From NCBI GenBank assembly GCA_965225625.1, contig CBDDBH010000028.1, positions 124,001 to 188,000 on the forward strand: a stretch of DNA of 64,000 bases, given 5' to 3'. The position numbers and the translations under genes were made by a program. This document shows, piece by piece, positions 17,154 to 26,543 of this stretch. The notes beneath the pieces are model-generated. The model did no database searches, was not told the DNA's origin, and saw only the letters and a program-made list of their open reading frames with translations. How positions within the stretch are numbered: the stretch's first letter is position 1; every line of letters begins with the position of its first letter. Source of the stretch: CBDDBH01 sp965225625. GTDB taxonomy: Bacteria; Pseudomonadota; Gammaproteobacteria; JADZEE01.

Positions 17154-18499
17154 TCACGATGTCTTTGTCACAGGCCGCGCGACCATTGAACGCAACTATC
17201 AATGGCGAGGACGTCGATTTTCAGGGTTGCAGTACGGACACGCGGACTTTGCGAAGTGGCGAACTCTTTGTGGCATTGCGTGGAGAGCGCCGCGACGGCC
17301 ACGATTGCCTAGCTGATGCGCTACAGCGCGGCGCGAGCGCAGCCATGGTCGACCATGTCGTAGCAGAGCCGATGCCGTTGTTGGTGGTCGACAATACACG
17401 TCGCGGGCTCGGAAAACTCGCTGCGAATTGGCGGCAGCTATTTCAGGTTCCACTTGTTGCTGTCACGGGTAGTAATGGCAAAACGACTGTTAAGGAGATG
17501 TTGGCCAGCATACTCGACGTATCTAACACGGTGCTCGCCACGCAGGGAAATCTGAACAACGATATTGGAGTTCCGCTGACGCTGTTTCGCTTATCGGATC
17601 AACACACCTGTGCCGTGATCGAAATGGGCGCCAATCATCCGGGTGAAATCGAGTGGCTGACGCAAATTGCAGCGCCAACTGTCGGAGTTGTTACGCTTTG
17701 TGCTCCTTCGCATTTGGAAGGATTCGGCAGCATTGAGGGGGTCGCGCGCGCTAAAGGCGAGTTGTTTGTCGGTCTTCCGCAGAATGGCATTGCGGTGGTC
17801 AATGCCGATGATCCATTCAATGGTTTGTGGCGGGAGATGGCTGGAACCAGACGTTGTATTTCCTTTGGCGTCGATAACGACGCTGACGTCAAGGGTTGTG
17901 ATTTGGAGATAGCAGCAGATGGATCCAGAACTATCACGGTGATCGCGGGTTCAAGCAGCGTCGACGTAGAGTTGCAGTTGCTCGGTAAACACAATGTCGT
18001 TAATGCAGTCGCGGCAACCGCATGTGCTCATGCACTTGGGGTCAGCTTGACGGATTGTCGAATTGGGCTGAAGCGGGTGCGAGCGGTCGCCGGAAGGCTG
18101 GAACTCAAACACGGCCCAAACGGAATACGCCTTATCGATGATAGCTATAACGCTAATCCAGGCTCCCTCGCCGCGGCTCTGCAGGCACTTGGGGAGATGC
18201 CAGGCGAACACTGGCTGGTGCTTGGCGACATGGCGGAGCTAGGGGCGAAAACGCTGCGTCTGCACGAGGCCGCCGGGCGTGCCGCGCGCGATGCCGGCGT
18301 AAGTCGGCTATTTTCGTTGGGTGAGCAAAGTGCTTCAGCAGCCAAATCGTTTGGCGCGCACGGCATGTCATTTACGCAGGTGGAGCCACTGGTGAAGAGA
18401 CTGAAACAGGGGCTATACGGAGATATCACCATCATGGTGAAAGGTTCGCGGACGATGCGAATGGAACGCGTTATAAATGCACTTCAAACTCAAGGCTGA
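17150..18499 (+). CDS. murF: UDP-MurNAc-tripeptide:D-Ala-D-Ala ligase
   Basis: Adds D-Ala-D-Ala to complete UDP-MurNAc-pentapeptide in the cytoplasm. The ATP loop is VAVTGSNGKTTVKEML. QGNLNNDIGVPLTL, EMGANHPGEI and LIDDSYNANPGS are MurF signatures. At 449 residues it has the normal length. Start ATG 17150 overlaps murE; the in-frame ATG 17159 is an alternative. It is separated from mraY by 5 bp. Confidence 0.96.
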   Translation: MITMSLSQAARPLNATINGEDVDFQGCSTDTRTLRSGELFVALRGERRDGHDCLADALQRGASAAMVDHVVAEPMPLLVVDNTRRGLGKLAANWRQLFQVPLVAVTGSNGKTTVKEMLASILDVSNTVLATQGNLNNDIGVPLTLFRLSDQHTCAVIEMGANHPGEIEWLTQIAAPTVGVVTLCAPSHLEGFGSIEGVARAKGELFVGLPQNGIAVVNADDPFNGLWREMAGTRRCISFGVDNDADVKGCDLEIAADGSRTITVIAGSSSVDVELQLLGKHNVVNAVAATACAHALGVSLTDCRIGLKRVRAVAGRLELKHGPNGIRLIDDSYNANPGSLAAALQALGEMPGEHWLVLGDMAELGAKTLRLHEAAGRAARDAGVSRLFSLGEQSASAAKSFGAHGMSFTQVEPLVKRLKQGLYGDITIMVKGSRTMRMERVINALQTQG

Positions 18500-18504
18500 A
18501 CGAC

Positions 18505-19587
18505 GTGTTACTTACACTGGCCGATTATCTGACCAAGTATCACGGCGGCTTCAACGTGTTTCAGTACATCACTTTGCGCACAATATTGGGCGTACTCACA
18601 GCGCTGTTCATCGCTTTGGTGGTCGGTCCATTCATGATCCGCAGCCTGAATCAATATCAGATTGGACAAAGTATTCGACACGACGGGCCTCAGTCCCATA
18701 AATCAAAAGCCGGCACGCCGACTATGGGCGGCATGTTAATTCTCATCTCGATCGCAGCCAGTACATTATTGTGGGCGGATCTGAGTAATCGATTCGTATG
18801 GTGTGTGTTGATTGTAACTTTGCTGTTCGGCCTTGTCGGTTGGGTTGATGATTACCGAAAAATCATCCTGAGAGATCCCAAGGGCTTAGCTGCGAGAAAT
18901 AAATTTTTCTTCCAATCACTGATAGGCGTCGGCGCGGCGCTGGGTTTGTATTTGACCGCGAAAACTCCGGCAGAGACACAGCTGATCGTGCCATTCATTA
19001 AATCGGTGTCAATTAACCTGGGTTGGGGATACGTAGTACTGACCTATTTTGTTATTGTCGGCACTAGCAATGCTGTAAATCTTACCGATGGTCTCGACGG
19101 CTTGGCGATACTGCCGGCGGTCATGGTCGCGGCCGCGTTAATCATATTCGCGTATGCGGCGGGCAACGTGAATTTTTCCGGCTATCTGGGCATCCCCTAC
19201 GTCGCAACCGTGGGTGAGATCTGTGTTTTCTGCGGTGCCCTGGTTGGTGCAGGCCTGGGCTTCCTCTGGTTCAACACATACCCTGCGCAAGTATTCATGG
19301 GTGATATGGGGTCGCTAGCGTTGGGCGCGGCATTGGGAACGGTCGCCGTCGTAGTTCGTCAAGAGTTGGTGTTGGTGATTATGGGCGGCGTGTTTGTTGT
19401 CGAAACCGTTTCGGTGATTCTGCAGGTCGCATCATACAAACTTACCGGTCGGCGCTTGTTTCGCATGGCGCCTCTTCATCACCACTTCGAGTTGAAGGGT
19501 TGGCCAGAGCCACGTGTGATAGTCAGATTTTGGATCATTACGGTCATTCTTGTATTGGTCGGTTTGGCGAGCCTGAAGATACGGTAA
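18505..19587 (+). CDS. mraY: Phospho-MurNAc-pentapeptide translocase
   Basis: Ten-helix membrane enzyme that transfers phospho-MurNAc-pentapeptide to undecaprenyl phosphate, making lipid I. Conserved catalytic stretches are GTPTMGG, GWVDDYRK, SNAVNLTDGLDGLA, FMGDMGSLALG and the C-terminal APLHHHFELKGW. Start GTG 18505, 360 residues, both typical. murD starts 5 bp downstream. Confidence 0.96.
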   Translation: MLLTLADYLTKYHGGFNVFQYITLRTILGVLTALFIALVVGPFMIRSLNQYQIGQSIRHDGPQSHKSKAGTPTMGGMLILISIAASTLLWADLSNRFVWCVLIVTLLFGLVGWVDDYRKIILRDPKGLAARNKFFFQSLIGVGAALGLYLTAKTPAETQLIVPFIKSVSINLGWGYVVLTYFVIVGTSNAVNLTDGLDGLAILPAVMVAAALIIFAYAAGNVNFSGYLGIPYVATVGEICVFCGALVGAGLGFLWFNTYPAQVFMGDMGSLALGAALGTVAVVVRQELVLVIMGGVFVVETVSVILQVASYKLTGRRLFRMAPLHHHFELKGWPEPRVIVRFWIITVILVLVGLASLKIR

Positions 19588-19592
19588 CAGCG

Positions 19593-20960
19593 ATGATTTT
19601 GGCCGCCGAACATGTGGAGTTAGATAATTTGCCAAGTTTAGCGACAGAGACTGTGATTGTTGGCTTGGGCACAACCGGTTTGTCGTGCGCACGATACCTC
19701 GCCCGGCAGGGCGTTGCTTTTGCGGTAACCGACAGTCGCGATCAACCGCCCGGCGTTGCCGAGTTGCGTCGTGAATTGCCTGAAGTTCGCACGCAACTGG
19801 GGGGGTATGACATCGCTTTAATGAGGTCAGCCCGTCGCCTCATTGTCAGCCCCGGTATCAGTGTACGCCACCCAGCGATTGTTGCCGCGAGGGAAGCGGG
19901 CGTTGAGATCATCGGAGATGTGGAGTTGTTTGCGCGGGCGGTCGATGCACCGGTGATTGCCATTACAGGTTCCAATGGCAAGAGTACGGTGACGGCGTTG
20001 CTCGGCGAGTTGTTTGCGGGTTCGGGCTTAGATGTGCGCGTTGGCGGTAATCTGGGCACTCCTGCACTGGATCTTCTCAGCGCTGAGCGTCCCGACTACT
20101 ACGTGTTGGAACTGTCTAGTTTCCAACTGGAAACCACCGATTCGCTACTACCGGCCGCGGCAGTGATCTTGAATGTGTCGCCCGACCATCTGGATCGCTA
20201 TCCCGATTTGGATGCCTACCGTAGCGCAAAACAAAGGATATATGCCGGCGAGGGCACGTTGGTAATCAACGCAGACCAGGTAAGGTTAGCACCGCCGAAC
20301 TCGTCACGGGCTGAGCTGACGTTTGGCCTGCAAGACGCTGATGTCTGCGTGTGTGAAATTGAGGGAATGTCCACAATCGTCGTCGCGGGCGAAGCAGTGC
20401 TGAAAACTTCCGAATTGCGGTTGAAGGGACGACACAATCTGTCGAATGTACTTGCAGCATTGGCGTTGGCCGTCGCTGTGAAGCAGCCGTTACGACCGAT
20501 GTTGCATGCGCTACGCGGATTTGCTGGATTGCCGCATCGCTGTCAACACATTGCGACGATCGACGGGGTTGATTGGATCGACGACTCAAAAGGGACCAAC
20601 GTCGGTTCGACCTGTGCTGCTATTCACGGTCTCAACGAATACCCACAAATTGTGCTGATTGCCGGTGGCGTTAGTAAAGGGGCAGATTTCCAATCACTAG
20701 CCGACTGCGCGCGGGGGCGGGTGCGCGGTGCAATCCTGCTCGGACGCGATGCCGCTTCGATAGCAACCGTGCTAAGCGGCGTTGTTCCCATCACTGAAGT
20801 TGCGACGATGTCGCAGGCGGTGCGCAGTGCGTGCGAGTTGGCTCGTCCCGGTGACGCTGTGTTGTTGTCCCCCGCTTGTGCCAGCTTTGACATGTTTACC
20901 GATTTTGTGGCGCGCGGGCTGGCGTTCTGCGCGGAAGTTGAAAGGCTTGGTTGTCAATGA
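19593..20960 (+). CDS. murD: UDP-MurNAc-L-alanine:D-glutamate ligase
   Basis: Adds D-Glu to UDP-MurNAc-L-Ala. N-terminal Rossmann segment VIVGLGTTGLSCARYLA binds UDP; the ATP loop is IAITGSNGKSTVTALL, with GGNLGTPALDLL following. C-terminal LLSPACASFDMFTDF is diagnostic. ATG 19593 follows the mraY stop by 5 bp; the longer open frame upstream runs into mraY. 455 residues. The stop overlaps ftsW (ATGA). Confidence 0.95.
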   Translation: MILAAEHVELDNLPSLATETVIVGLGTTGLSCARYLARQGVAFAVTDSRDQPPGVAELRRELPEVRTQLGGYDIALMRSARRLIVSPGISVRHPAIVAAREAGVEIIGDVELFARAVDAPVIAITGSNGKSTVTALLGELFAGSGLDVRVGGNLGTPALDLLSAERPDYYVLELSSFQLETTDSLLPAAAVILNVSPDHLDRYPDLDAYRSAKQRIYAGEGTLVINADQVRLAPPNSSRAELTFGLQDADVCVCEIEGMSTIVVAGEAVLKTSELRLKGRHNLSNVLAALALAVAVKQPLRPMLHALRGFAGLPHRCQHIATIDGVDWIDDSKGTNVGSTCAAIHGLNEYPQIVLIAGGVSKGADFQSLADCARGRVRGAILLGRDAASIATVLSGVVPITEVATMSQAVRSACELARPGDAVLLSPACASFDMFTDFVARGLAFCAEVERLGCQ

Positions 20961-22144
20961 CGCAAGCGACTGCACAAGCGGTGCCGTATGAGGCGGAACG
21001 CAGCAGCGGCGCACTTGTGCCTGGATTTGATGTGTGGCTTGCCGGCTGCGCATTGTTGTTGATTAGTCTGGGCCTGGTCATGGTGGCATCAGCGTCTGTC
21101 ACAATCGCCGACCGTAGTTTCGGTGACCCGCTGCACTACTTCTGGAAACAGGCTTTCGCGGTGTTGTTGGGGATCAGCGTAGCCGCGGTGTTCGTCAGGG
21201 TGCCGCTAGATTATCTGCAACGCGCCGGCGGGCTATTGCTGTTTTTCAGCTTTGTGTTGTTGCTACTGGTGATCGTCCCAGGCGTTGGCCGTAACGTAAA
21301 CGGGAGTATGCGCTGGTTACAACTGGGATCGATTTCGCTGCAGGCCTCGGAGCCAGCCAAGCTCTGCATCATTATCTATCTGGCTGCCTACCTAGTGCGA
21401 CATGGTGAACAGGTGCGCTCGGCGTTTTCTGGATTTATAAAACCCGTGGGGATTCTGACGGTGGTAGCGGGGTTGTTGTTATTGGAACCGGACTTCGGAG
21501 CGACTGTCGTCATCTTTGCGACATCTTTGGGCATGTTATTTCTGGGGGGGGTCTCCATCGTCAGGTTCATGATGTGGGGGAGCGTTGCATTTTGCGCACT
21601 TGCGGCAACGGCCATGCTGGTGCCGTACCGGTTGGAGCGTCTGATGACGTTCAGAGATCCGTGGGCGGATCCTTACGACGCCGGTTTTCAGTTGACGCAG
21701 GCGTTAATTGCGTTCGGCCGGGGTGAGTGGTGGGGTGTCGGTTTGGGCGCAAGCGTGCAGAAGCTTTTTTACCTGCCGGAAGTACATACCGACTTCATAT
21801 TCGCGGTACTTGCCGAAGAACTCGGTCTGTTAGGTACCGTCACCGTAATTTTGCTGTTTTCGTTCATCGTTTTCCGAGCGCTGCAGCTGGGAGAACGCTC
21901 GGAACTGCAGGCAAAGTACTTCAACGCCTATCTTGCCTATGGTATTGGCATGCTGCTGGGGATACAGGCGTTTTTCAACATTGGCGTGAACATGGGCGTC
22001 CTGCCGACTAAAGGGTTGACGCTACCGCTGCTCAGTTACGGTTCAAACAGCATGTTGGTCACTTGTGCTGCGCTCGGTTTGCTGCTGCGTGTGGGAATCG
22101 AAGCGCACCCGGGAAAACGCGGCTGGGAGCGTTCGCCATGGTGA
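20957..22144 (+). CDS. ftsW: Septal peptidoglycan glycosyltransferase FtsW
   Basis: SEDS-family polymerase that extends septal glycan chains with FtsI. About ten membrane helices begin near residue 20. SEDS signatures are NGSMRWLQLGSISLQASEPAKL, the EPDFGATVV segment and the C-terminal TKGLTLPLLSYGSNS. The extracellular loop region GVGLGASVQKLFYLPEVHTDF is typical. ATG 20957 overlaps the murD stop; TTG 20951 is less likely. The stop overlaps murG. Confidence 0.96.
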   Translation: MTQATAQAVPYEAERSSGALVPGFDVWLAGCALLLISLGLVMVASASVTIADRSFGDPLHYFWKQAFAVLLGISVAAVFVRVPLDYLQRAGGLLLFFSFVLLLLVIVPGVGRNVNGSMRWLQLGSISLQASEPAKLCIIIYLAAYLVRHGEQVRSAFSGFIKPVGILTVVAGLLLLEPDFGATVVIFATSLGMLFLGGVSIVRFMMWGSVAFCALAATAMLVPYRLERLMTFRDPWADPYDAGFQLTQALIAFGRGEWWGVGLGASVQKLFYLPEVHTDFIFAVLAEELGLLGTVTVILLFSFIVFRALQLGERSELQAKYFNAYLAYGIGMLLGIQAFFNIGVNMGVLPTKGLTLPLLSYGSNSMLVTCAALGLLLRVGIEAHPGKRGWERSPW

Positions 22145-23226
22145 GGCTCATGCGACCGATAATCATTGCAGCCGGCGGTACAGGTGGCCACGTGTATCCC
22201 GCACTCGCAGTCGCCGAACGCTTGCGTGACTGCGGTGTTCCGTTGATATGGATTGGTACCCGCAACGGTTTGGAATCTCGTGTAGTGCCCGGCAGCGGCT
22301 ATGATCTCATGGTTGTGCGCGTTAATGCGTTGCGGGGCAAGGGCTTGTTGAGGTGCATGCTAGCCGTGGCACAGCTTGGCATTGCGGTGGTGCATGTAGC
22401 GTTACTGCTCGTGCGAATACGCCCCGCCGCGCTCATCGGCATGGGTGGTTTTGTCAGCGCGCCAGCCGGCATCGCCGCATGGATGTTGCGAGTGCCATTA
22501 CTCATCCATGAACAAAACATGGTTGCTGGTTGGACCAATCGCATGTTGGCGCCGTTAGCTACGCGTATCATGCAAGGGTTTCCGGGGACGACCTTCCCCG
22601 TTCGTTATGGCGCTGATTACACGGGCAATCCGGTGCGCTCGGAGATTCTGCGGACACATCCTCCAGAACAACGGTTTGCTTCTCGCGGCGACAAGCTTAG
22701 GGTCTTAATCGTCGGTGGTAGTCAGGGTGCAACGACACTGAATTCGAGAATGCCCGCGGTATTGGCGGCACTTGCGCCGGCGGTTCCGGAGATCTGGCAT
22801 CAGACCGGCGAGCACGGACTTGAGGCGACGCGCGCGGCCTACGGCCAACGTAAGCTGTCGGCACGTGTTGACGCTTTTATTGAACTCATGCATGAAGCGT
22901 ACACCTGGGCGGATCTTGTCATTTGTCGCGCCGGCGCTCTTACCGTCTGTGAACTCGCGGCAGCTGGTGTCGGGTCGGTACTCATACCTTATCCACACGC
23001 GGTCGATGATCACCAGAGCGCTAACGCGAATTTTTTAAGTGCTGCCGGCGCCGCTATTGTCGTACCGGAACCCGACGCGGAGCAGAACTACCTCGTTGCC
23101 TTGCTGACACAGCTTCTGGCGACCCGCGAGCGATTGTTTGCGATGGCAAAAAAGGCTAGGACGCTGGCCGTACCAGATGCTACCGAGCGAGTCGCGAATC
23201 AATGTCTGGAGTTTGCCAATGCTTGA
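22138..23226 (+). CDS. murG: UDP-GlcNAc:lipid I N-acetylglucosaminyltransferase
   Basis: Family 28 (GT-B) glycosyltransferase that makes lipid II on the inner face of the membrane. The glycine-rich loop near the N terminus is IIAAGGTGGHVYPALAVAE; the donor-side signature is VGGSQGATTLN and the UDP-GlcNAc region is CRAGALTVCELAAAG. ATG 22138 is preferred because GGGAGCG lies about 8 bases before it; ATG 22150 is possible. It overlaps both ftsW and murC. About 362 residues. Confidence 0.95.
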   Translation: MVRLMRPIIIAAGGTGGHVYPALAVAERLRDCGVPLIWIGTRNGLESRVVPGSGYDLMVVRVNALRGKGLLRCMLAVAQLGIAVVHVALLLVRIRPAALIGMGGFVSAPAGIAAWMLRVPLLIHEQNMVAGWTNRMLAPLATRIMQGFPGTTFPVRYGADYTGNPVRSEILRTHPPEQRFASRGDKLRVLIVGGSQGATTLNSRMPAVLAALAPAVPEIWHQTGEHGLEATRAAYGQRKLSARVDAFIELMHEAYTWADLVICRAGALTVCELAAAGVGSVLIPYPHAVDDHQSANANFLSAAGAAIVVPEPDAEQNYLVALLTQLLATRERLFAMAKKARTLAVPDATERVANQCLEFANA

Positions 23227-24640
23227 ACATGGCGAACATTCATTCGAACGCGTACGCGCAATCCACTTCATCGGAATCGGTGGCTCCGGGATGAGTGGCC
23301 TGGCTGAGATTATGCATAACTTGGGCTATGTAGTTTCCGGATCGGATATCAGCCAAAACAACGAAACTCGACGACTCACGAACTTAGGCGTTCAGATCGC
23401 TCTGGGCCACGAAGCCAGTGGCATCTCGGATATTGATGTTGTCGTTACCTCAAGCGCAATCGCCACAGACAACCCCGAGGTGGTGGAAGCGCGGCGTCGA
23501 CGCATACCGGTGGTTCCGCGTGCTGAAATGCTTTCCGAAATCATGCGATTTCGTTACGGGATCGCTATTGCTGGTACCCACGGTAAAACTACCACCACCA
23601 GTCTGGTGGCGCATTTGTTGGCGGAAGGCGGTCTGGATCCAACGTTTGTCATTGGCGGTCGTCTCAACAGTAGCGGCGCACACGCCAAACTCGGCGCAGG
23701 TCGTTATCTGGTTGCTGAAGCGGATGAGAGCGATGCGTCGTTTTTGCGATTACAACCTGTCATGGCGGTTGTTACTAATATCGACGCCGATCATTTGCTT
23801 GCCTACGGAGGCGATTTCGCGAAGCTCACAGAGGCATTTGTCGCATTTCTACAGCGTCTTCCTCTCGACGGATTGGCAGTGCTTTGTCTAGACGACGCCG
23901 TGATACGCGAAATCATTCCGCAATTAACGCGGCCTTATCTGAGCTACGGCACCGATCCCAAGGCTGATATTTGCGCCAGTGAAATCTACCAATCCCAAGG
24001 CACTACTGAGTTTACAGTTAGCGGACAGGGATCGGAGCCGCTGCGGGTCTCATTGAATCTGCCCGGTAAACACAATGTTCTCAATGCCCTTGCCGCGATT
24101 GCGGTCGCGCGTGAGCTCGGGACTGATGACGATTCGGTTAGGCGTGGCTTGCAGGGATTCCAGGGCATCGCCAGGCGGATGCAGTGTCTGGGCGAAGTGC
24201 GCTTGGGAGACGCGCGGGTGTTACTAATTGATGACTACGGACATCATCCGACTGAGATCCGGGCAACACTCGATGCAATAAGAGCGGGCTGGCCGGGCAG
24301 GCGGATCGTCGTGGCTTTTCAACCGCACCGCTATTCACGAACCCGCGATTTGTTTGAAGATTTTGTTAACGTCTTATCGGACACTGATTTGCTGGTGTTG
24401 CTTGAAGTATATGCCGCAGGCGAGAAACCTATCGCCGGTGCCGATGGCCGATCCTTGAGTCGTTCCATTCGGCTGCGCGGCAAGACCGAACCAGTATTTG
24501 TAACCGCGCCCGAAGAGCTGCCAGACGTCTTGTCGGGAATCGTGGAGAACCGCGATATCGTACTGGTGCTCGGCGCCGGAAACATCGGTCGGATTGTGTC
24601 GCGACTTTCGACCGGCGCGCTGCGGGTGGTCAATCGCTGA
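23219..24640 (+). CDS. murC: UDP-MurNAc:L-alanine ligase
   Basis: First amino-acid ligase of the pathway, adding L-Ala. N-terminal IHFIGIGGSGMSGLAEIMH binds UDP; the ATP loop is IAIAGTHGKTTTTSLVAHLL; DDYGHHPTEI is a MurC signature. ATG 23219 overlaps the murG stop by a few bases; earlier in-frame starts would lie inside murG. 473 residues. The stop shares one base with the murB start. Confidence 0.96.
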   Translation: MLEHGEHSFERVRAIHFIGIGGSGMSGLAEIMHNLGYVVSGSDISQNNETRRLTNLGVQIALGHEASGISDIDVVVTSSAIATDNPEVVEARRRRIPVVPRAEMLSEIMRFRYGIAIAGTHGKTTTTSLVAHLLAEGGLDPTFVIGGRLNSSGAHAKLGAGRYLVAEADESDASFLRLQPVMAVVTNIDADHLLAYGGDFAKLTEAFVAFLQRLPLDGLAVLCLDDAVIREIIPQLTRPYLSYGTDPKADICASEIYQSQGTTEFTVSGQGSEPLRVSLNLPGKHNVLNALAAIAVARELGTDDDSVRRGLQGFQGIARRMQCLGEVRLGDARVLLIDDYGHHPTEIRATLDAIRAGWPGRRIVVAFQPHRYSRTRDLFEDFVNVLSDTDLLVLLEVYAAGEKPIAGADGRSLSRSIRLRGKTEPVFVTAPEELPDVLSGIVENRDIVLVLGAGNIGRIVSRLSTGALRVVNR

Positions 24641-25608
24641 TGCAAATATCGTCATGTATGAATGCACACGCACTAAAGGGTGAGCGAATGCCTGGAGCGA
24701 AAAACAAGCCAATGGATATGCTGCGCTACGCGGAGCCGATGTTCAGGCACTGTTCCTGGCGTGCCGGTGGTGTCGCTGAGCGCTTTTTTGAACCACGCGA
24801 CGTTGATGAACTTGTTGCCTATCTGGCCGGCGCGCCTGACGATGAGGCGATTTTTATGCTGGGGCTGGGTAGCAATCTGCTGGTTCGCGATGGCGGCATT
24901 CGCGGCACCGTGATCAGTATTGCTCGCTCCTTTAATGCGATCGAATTTCAGGGGTCGGCGACGCTGCAGGCGCAAGCTGGCGTTGCATGCGCCAAGATTG
25001 CGCGCCTGAGTGCTCGGGCCGGATGCAGCGGTGCGGAGTTTCTCGCGGGCGTTCCCGGAACGCTGGGGGGTGCTTTGGCTATGAACGCTGGCGCTTTTGG
25101 AGGCGAAACCTGGGACATCGTTAAAAGCGTTGAAACGCTAGATAGAAAAGGCAATCGGCATAAGCGCACTCCCGCGCATTACGAGGTGGCATACCGTTCT
25201 GTCACCGGGCCGGCTCAGGAATTCTTTATCTCAGCGGTATTGAACGTGACCCCGGATACACACGCTGATTCACAAGCCACAATAAAGTCTTTGTTGGCGC
25301 AACGCAGCGCATCGCAACCCACGGGACAAGCAAGCAGTGGTTCCGTTTTTAAGAATCCTCCAGGAGACTTCGCCGCGCGTCTCATTCAGTCATGTGGATT
25401 GAAAGGCGCTAGTGTGGGTGCAGCTCGTGTTTCGGAAAAGCACGCAAACTTCATCATTAACGAGGGCGGAGCGACGGCTACGGATATCGAATCGCTAATG
25501 AACCGGATCATTGAAACCGTTCGCAATCATGCGGGCGTAACTTTGGAACCAGAGGTGAAGATAGTTGGTGAATGGCCACAGGACATCGATGGACTCAGGC
25601 AACACTAA
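24640..25608 (+). CDS. murB: UDP-N-acetylenolpyruvoylglucosamine reductase
   Basis: FAD- and NADPH-dependent enzyme that makes UDP-MurNAc. The FAD-binding part is LGLGSNLLVRDGGIRG. Catalytic residues are the Ser in SSGSVFKNP and the Glu in LEPEVKIVG. At 322 residues and with a short C domain it looks like the shorter MurB class, not the E. coli class. ATG 24640 overlaps murC (TGATG). It sits between murC and ddl, whereas in Pseudomonas and E. coli murB is elsewhere. Confidence 0.95.
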   Translation: MQISSCMNAHALKGERMPGAKNKPMDMLRYAEPMFRHCSWRAGGVAERFFEPRDVDELVAYLAGAPDDEAIFMLGLGSNLLVRDGGIRGTVISIARSFNAIEFQGSATLQAQAGVACAKIARLSARAGCSGAEFLAGVPGTLGGALAMNAGAFGGETWDIVKSVETLDRKGNRHKRTPAHYEVAYRSVTGPAQEFFISAVLNVTPDTHADSQATIKSLLAQRSASQPTGQASSGSVFKNPPGDFAARLIQSCGLKGASVGAARVSEKHANFIINEGGATATDIESLMNRIIETVRNHAGVTLEPEVKIVGEWPQDIDGLRQH

Positions 25609-26542
25609 TGTGGGCCAGGATTTTGGGCGAGTCGCCGTGCTAATGGGTGGGCTGTCTGCAGAGCGGGACGTTTCGCTGGACTCAGGTGCGGCGGTTTTGG
25701 CCGCTTTGCGCAGCAAAGGCATCGACGCCTACGGCGTTGACTGGCAGGGCGACGTGGCGGGGCAGCTACTCGACGATCATTATGATCGCGTCTTTATCGC
25801 ATTGCACGGGCGCGGCGGTGAGGACGGACAAATGCAGGGCATGCTTGAAACACTTGGCATTGCATTTACCGGCAGCGGAGTTTTGGCTTCCGCTTTGAGC
25901 ATGGACAAGGTTCGTTGCAAGCAGCTTTGGTCTGCGTGTGGCATACCCACGCCTGACTTCGTCGCAATCGATGGTGCGATTGATGGCGACGCCGTGGTTG
26001 CGGAGCTCGGACTGCCGTTGATAGTAAAACCCGCAGGAGAAGGATCCAGTATCGGGATTGCGAAGGTGATGTCCACTGGCGAGCTGAGCGCGGCAGTGCA
26101 CGAGGCGCAGAAATACGACCGTGTTGTCTTGGCCGAGCGATGGATTTGCGGAGGTGAATACACAGCAAGCATTCTTCACGAGACCGTGTTGCCAATAATC
26201 AAAATAGAAACGCCACATGAGATTTATGACTATCAAGCCAAATATCACGACGAGGCGACCCGTTATATATGTCCGGTCGACTGGTCTAGTGATCGCGAAG
26301 AGGCATTAAGGCTGCTTGCGATGCGCGCGTTTGATGCAGTTGCTGGGGAAGGCTGGGGAAGGGTAGATTTTATGGTGGACGAGGATGGCTCACCGTGGTT
26401 GCTGGAAGTAAACACTGTTCCGGGCTTGACTAGCCATAGCCTGGTACCGATGTCCGCGCAAGCAGCGGGTTTGGACTTCGAGGGACTTGCAGTAGAAATA
26501 TTGCAAACCAGCCAGCGCCGGGAAGTAGGTGACAGGCACTAA
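25589..26542 (+). CDS. ddl: D-alanine:D-alanine ligase
   Basis: ATP-grasp enzyme that makes D-Ala-D-Ala for MurF. Motifs are VLMGGLSAERDVSLDSG, IALHGRGGEDGQMQG, VKPAGEGSSIGI and LEVNTVPGLTSHSLVP. ATG 25589, with AGGA 5 bases upstream, overlaps the murB end by 20 bp and gives 317 residues. A GTG at 25610 just after the murB stop is an alternative. The DdlB-like place before ftsQ is conserved. Confidence 0.95.
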   Translation: MDSGNTNVGQDFGRVAVLMGGLSAERDVSLDSGAAVLAALRSKGIDAYGVDWQGDVAGQLLDDHYDRVFIALHGRGGEDGQMQGMLETLGIAFTGSGVLASALSMDKVRCKQLWSACGIPTPDFVAIDGAIDGDAVVAELGLPLIVKPAGEGSSIGIAKVMSTGELSAAVHEAQKYDRVVLAERWICGGEYTASILHETVLPIIKIETPHEIYDYQAKYHDEATRYICPVDWSSDREEALRLLAMRAFDAVAGEGWGRVDFMVDEDGSPWLLEVNTVPGLTSHSLVPMSAQAAGLDFEGLAVEILQTSQRREVGDRH

Positions 26543-26543
26543 C

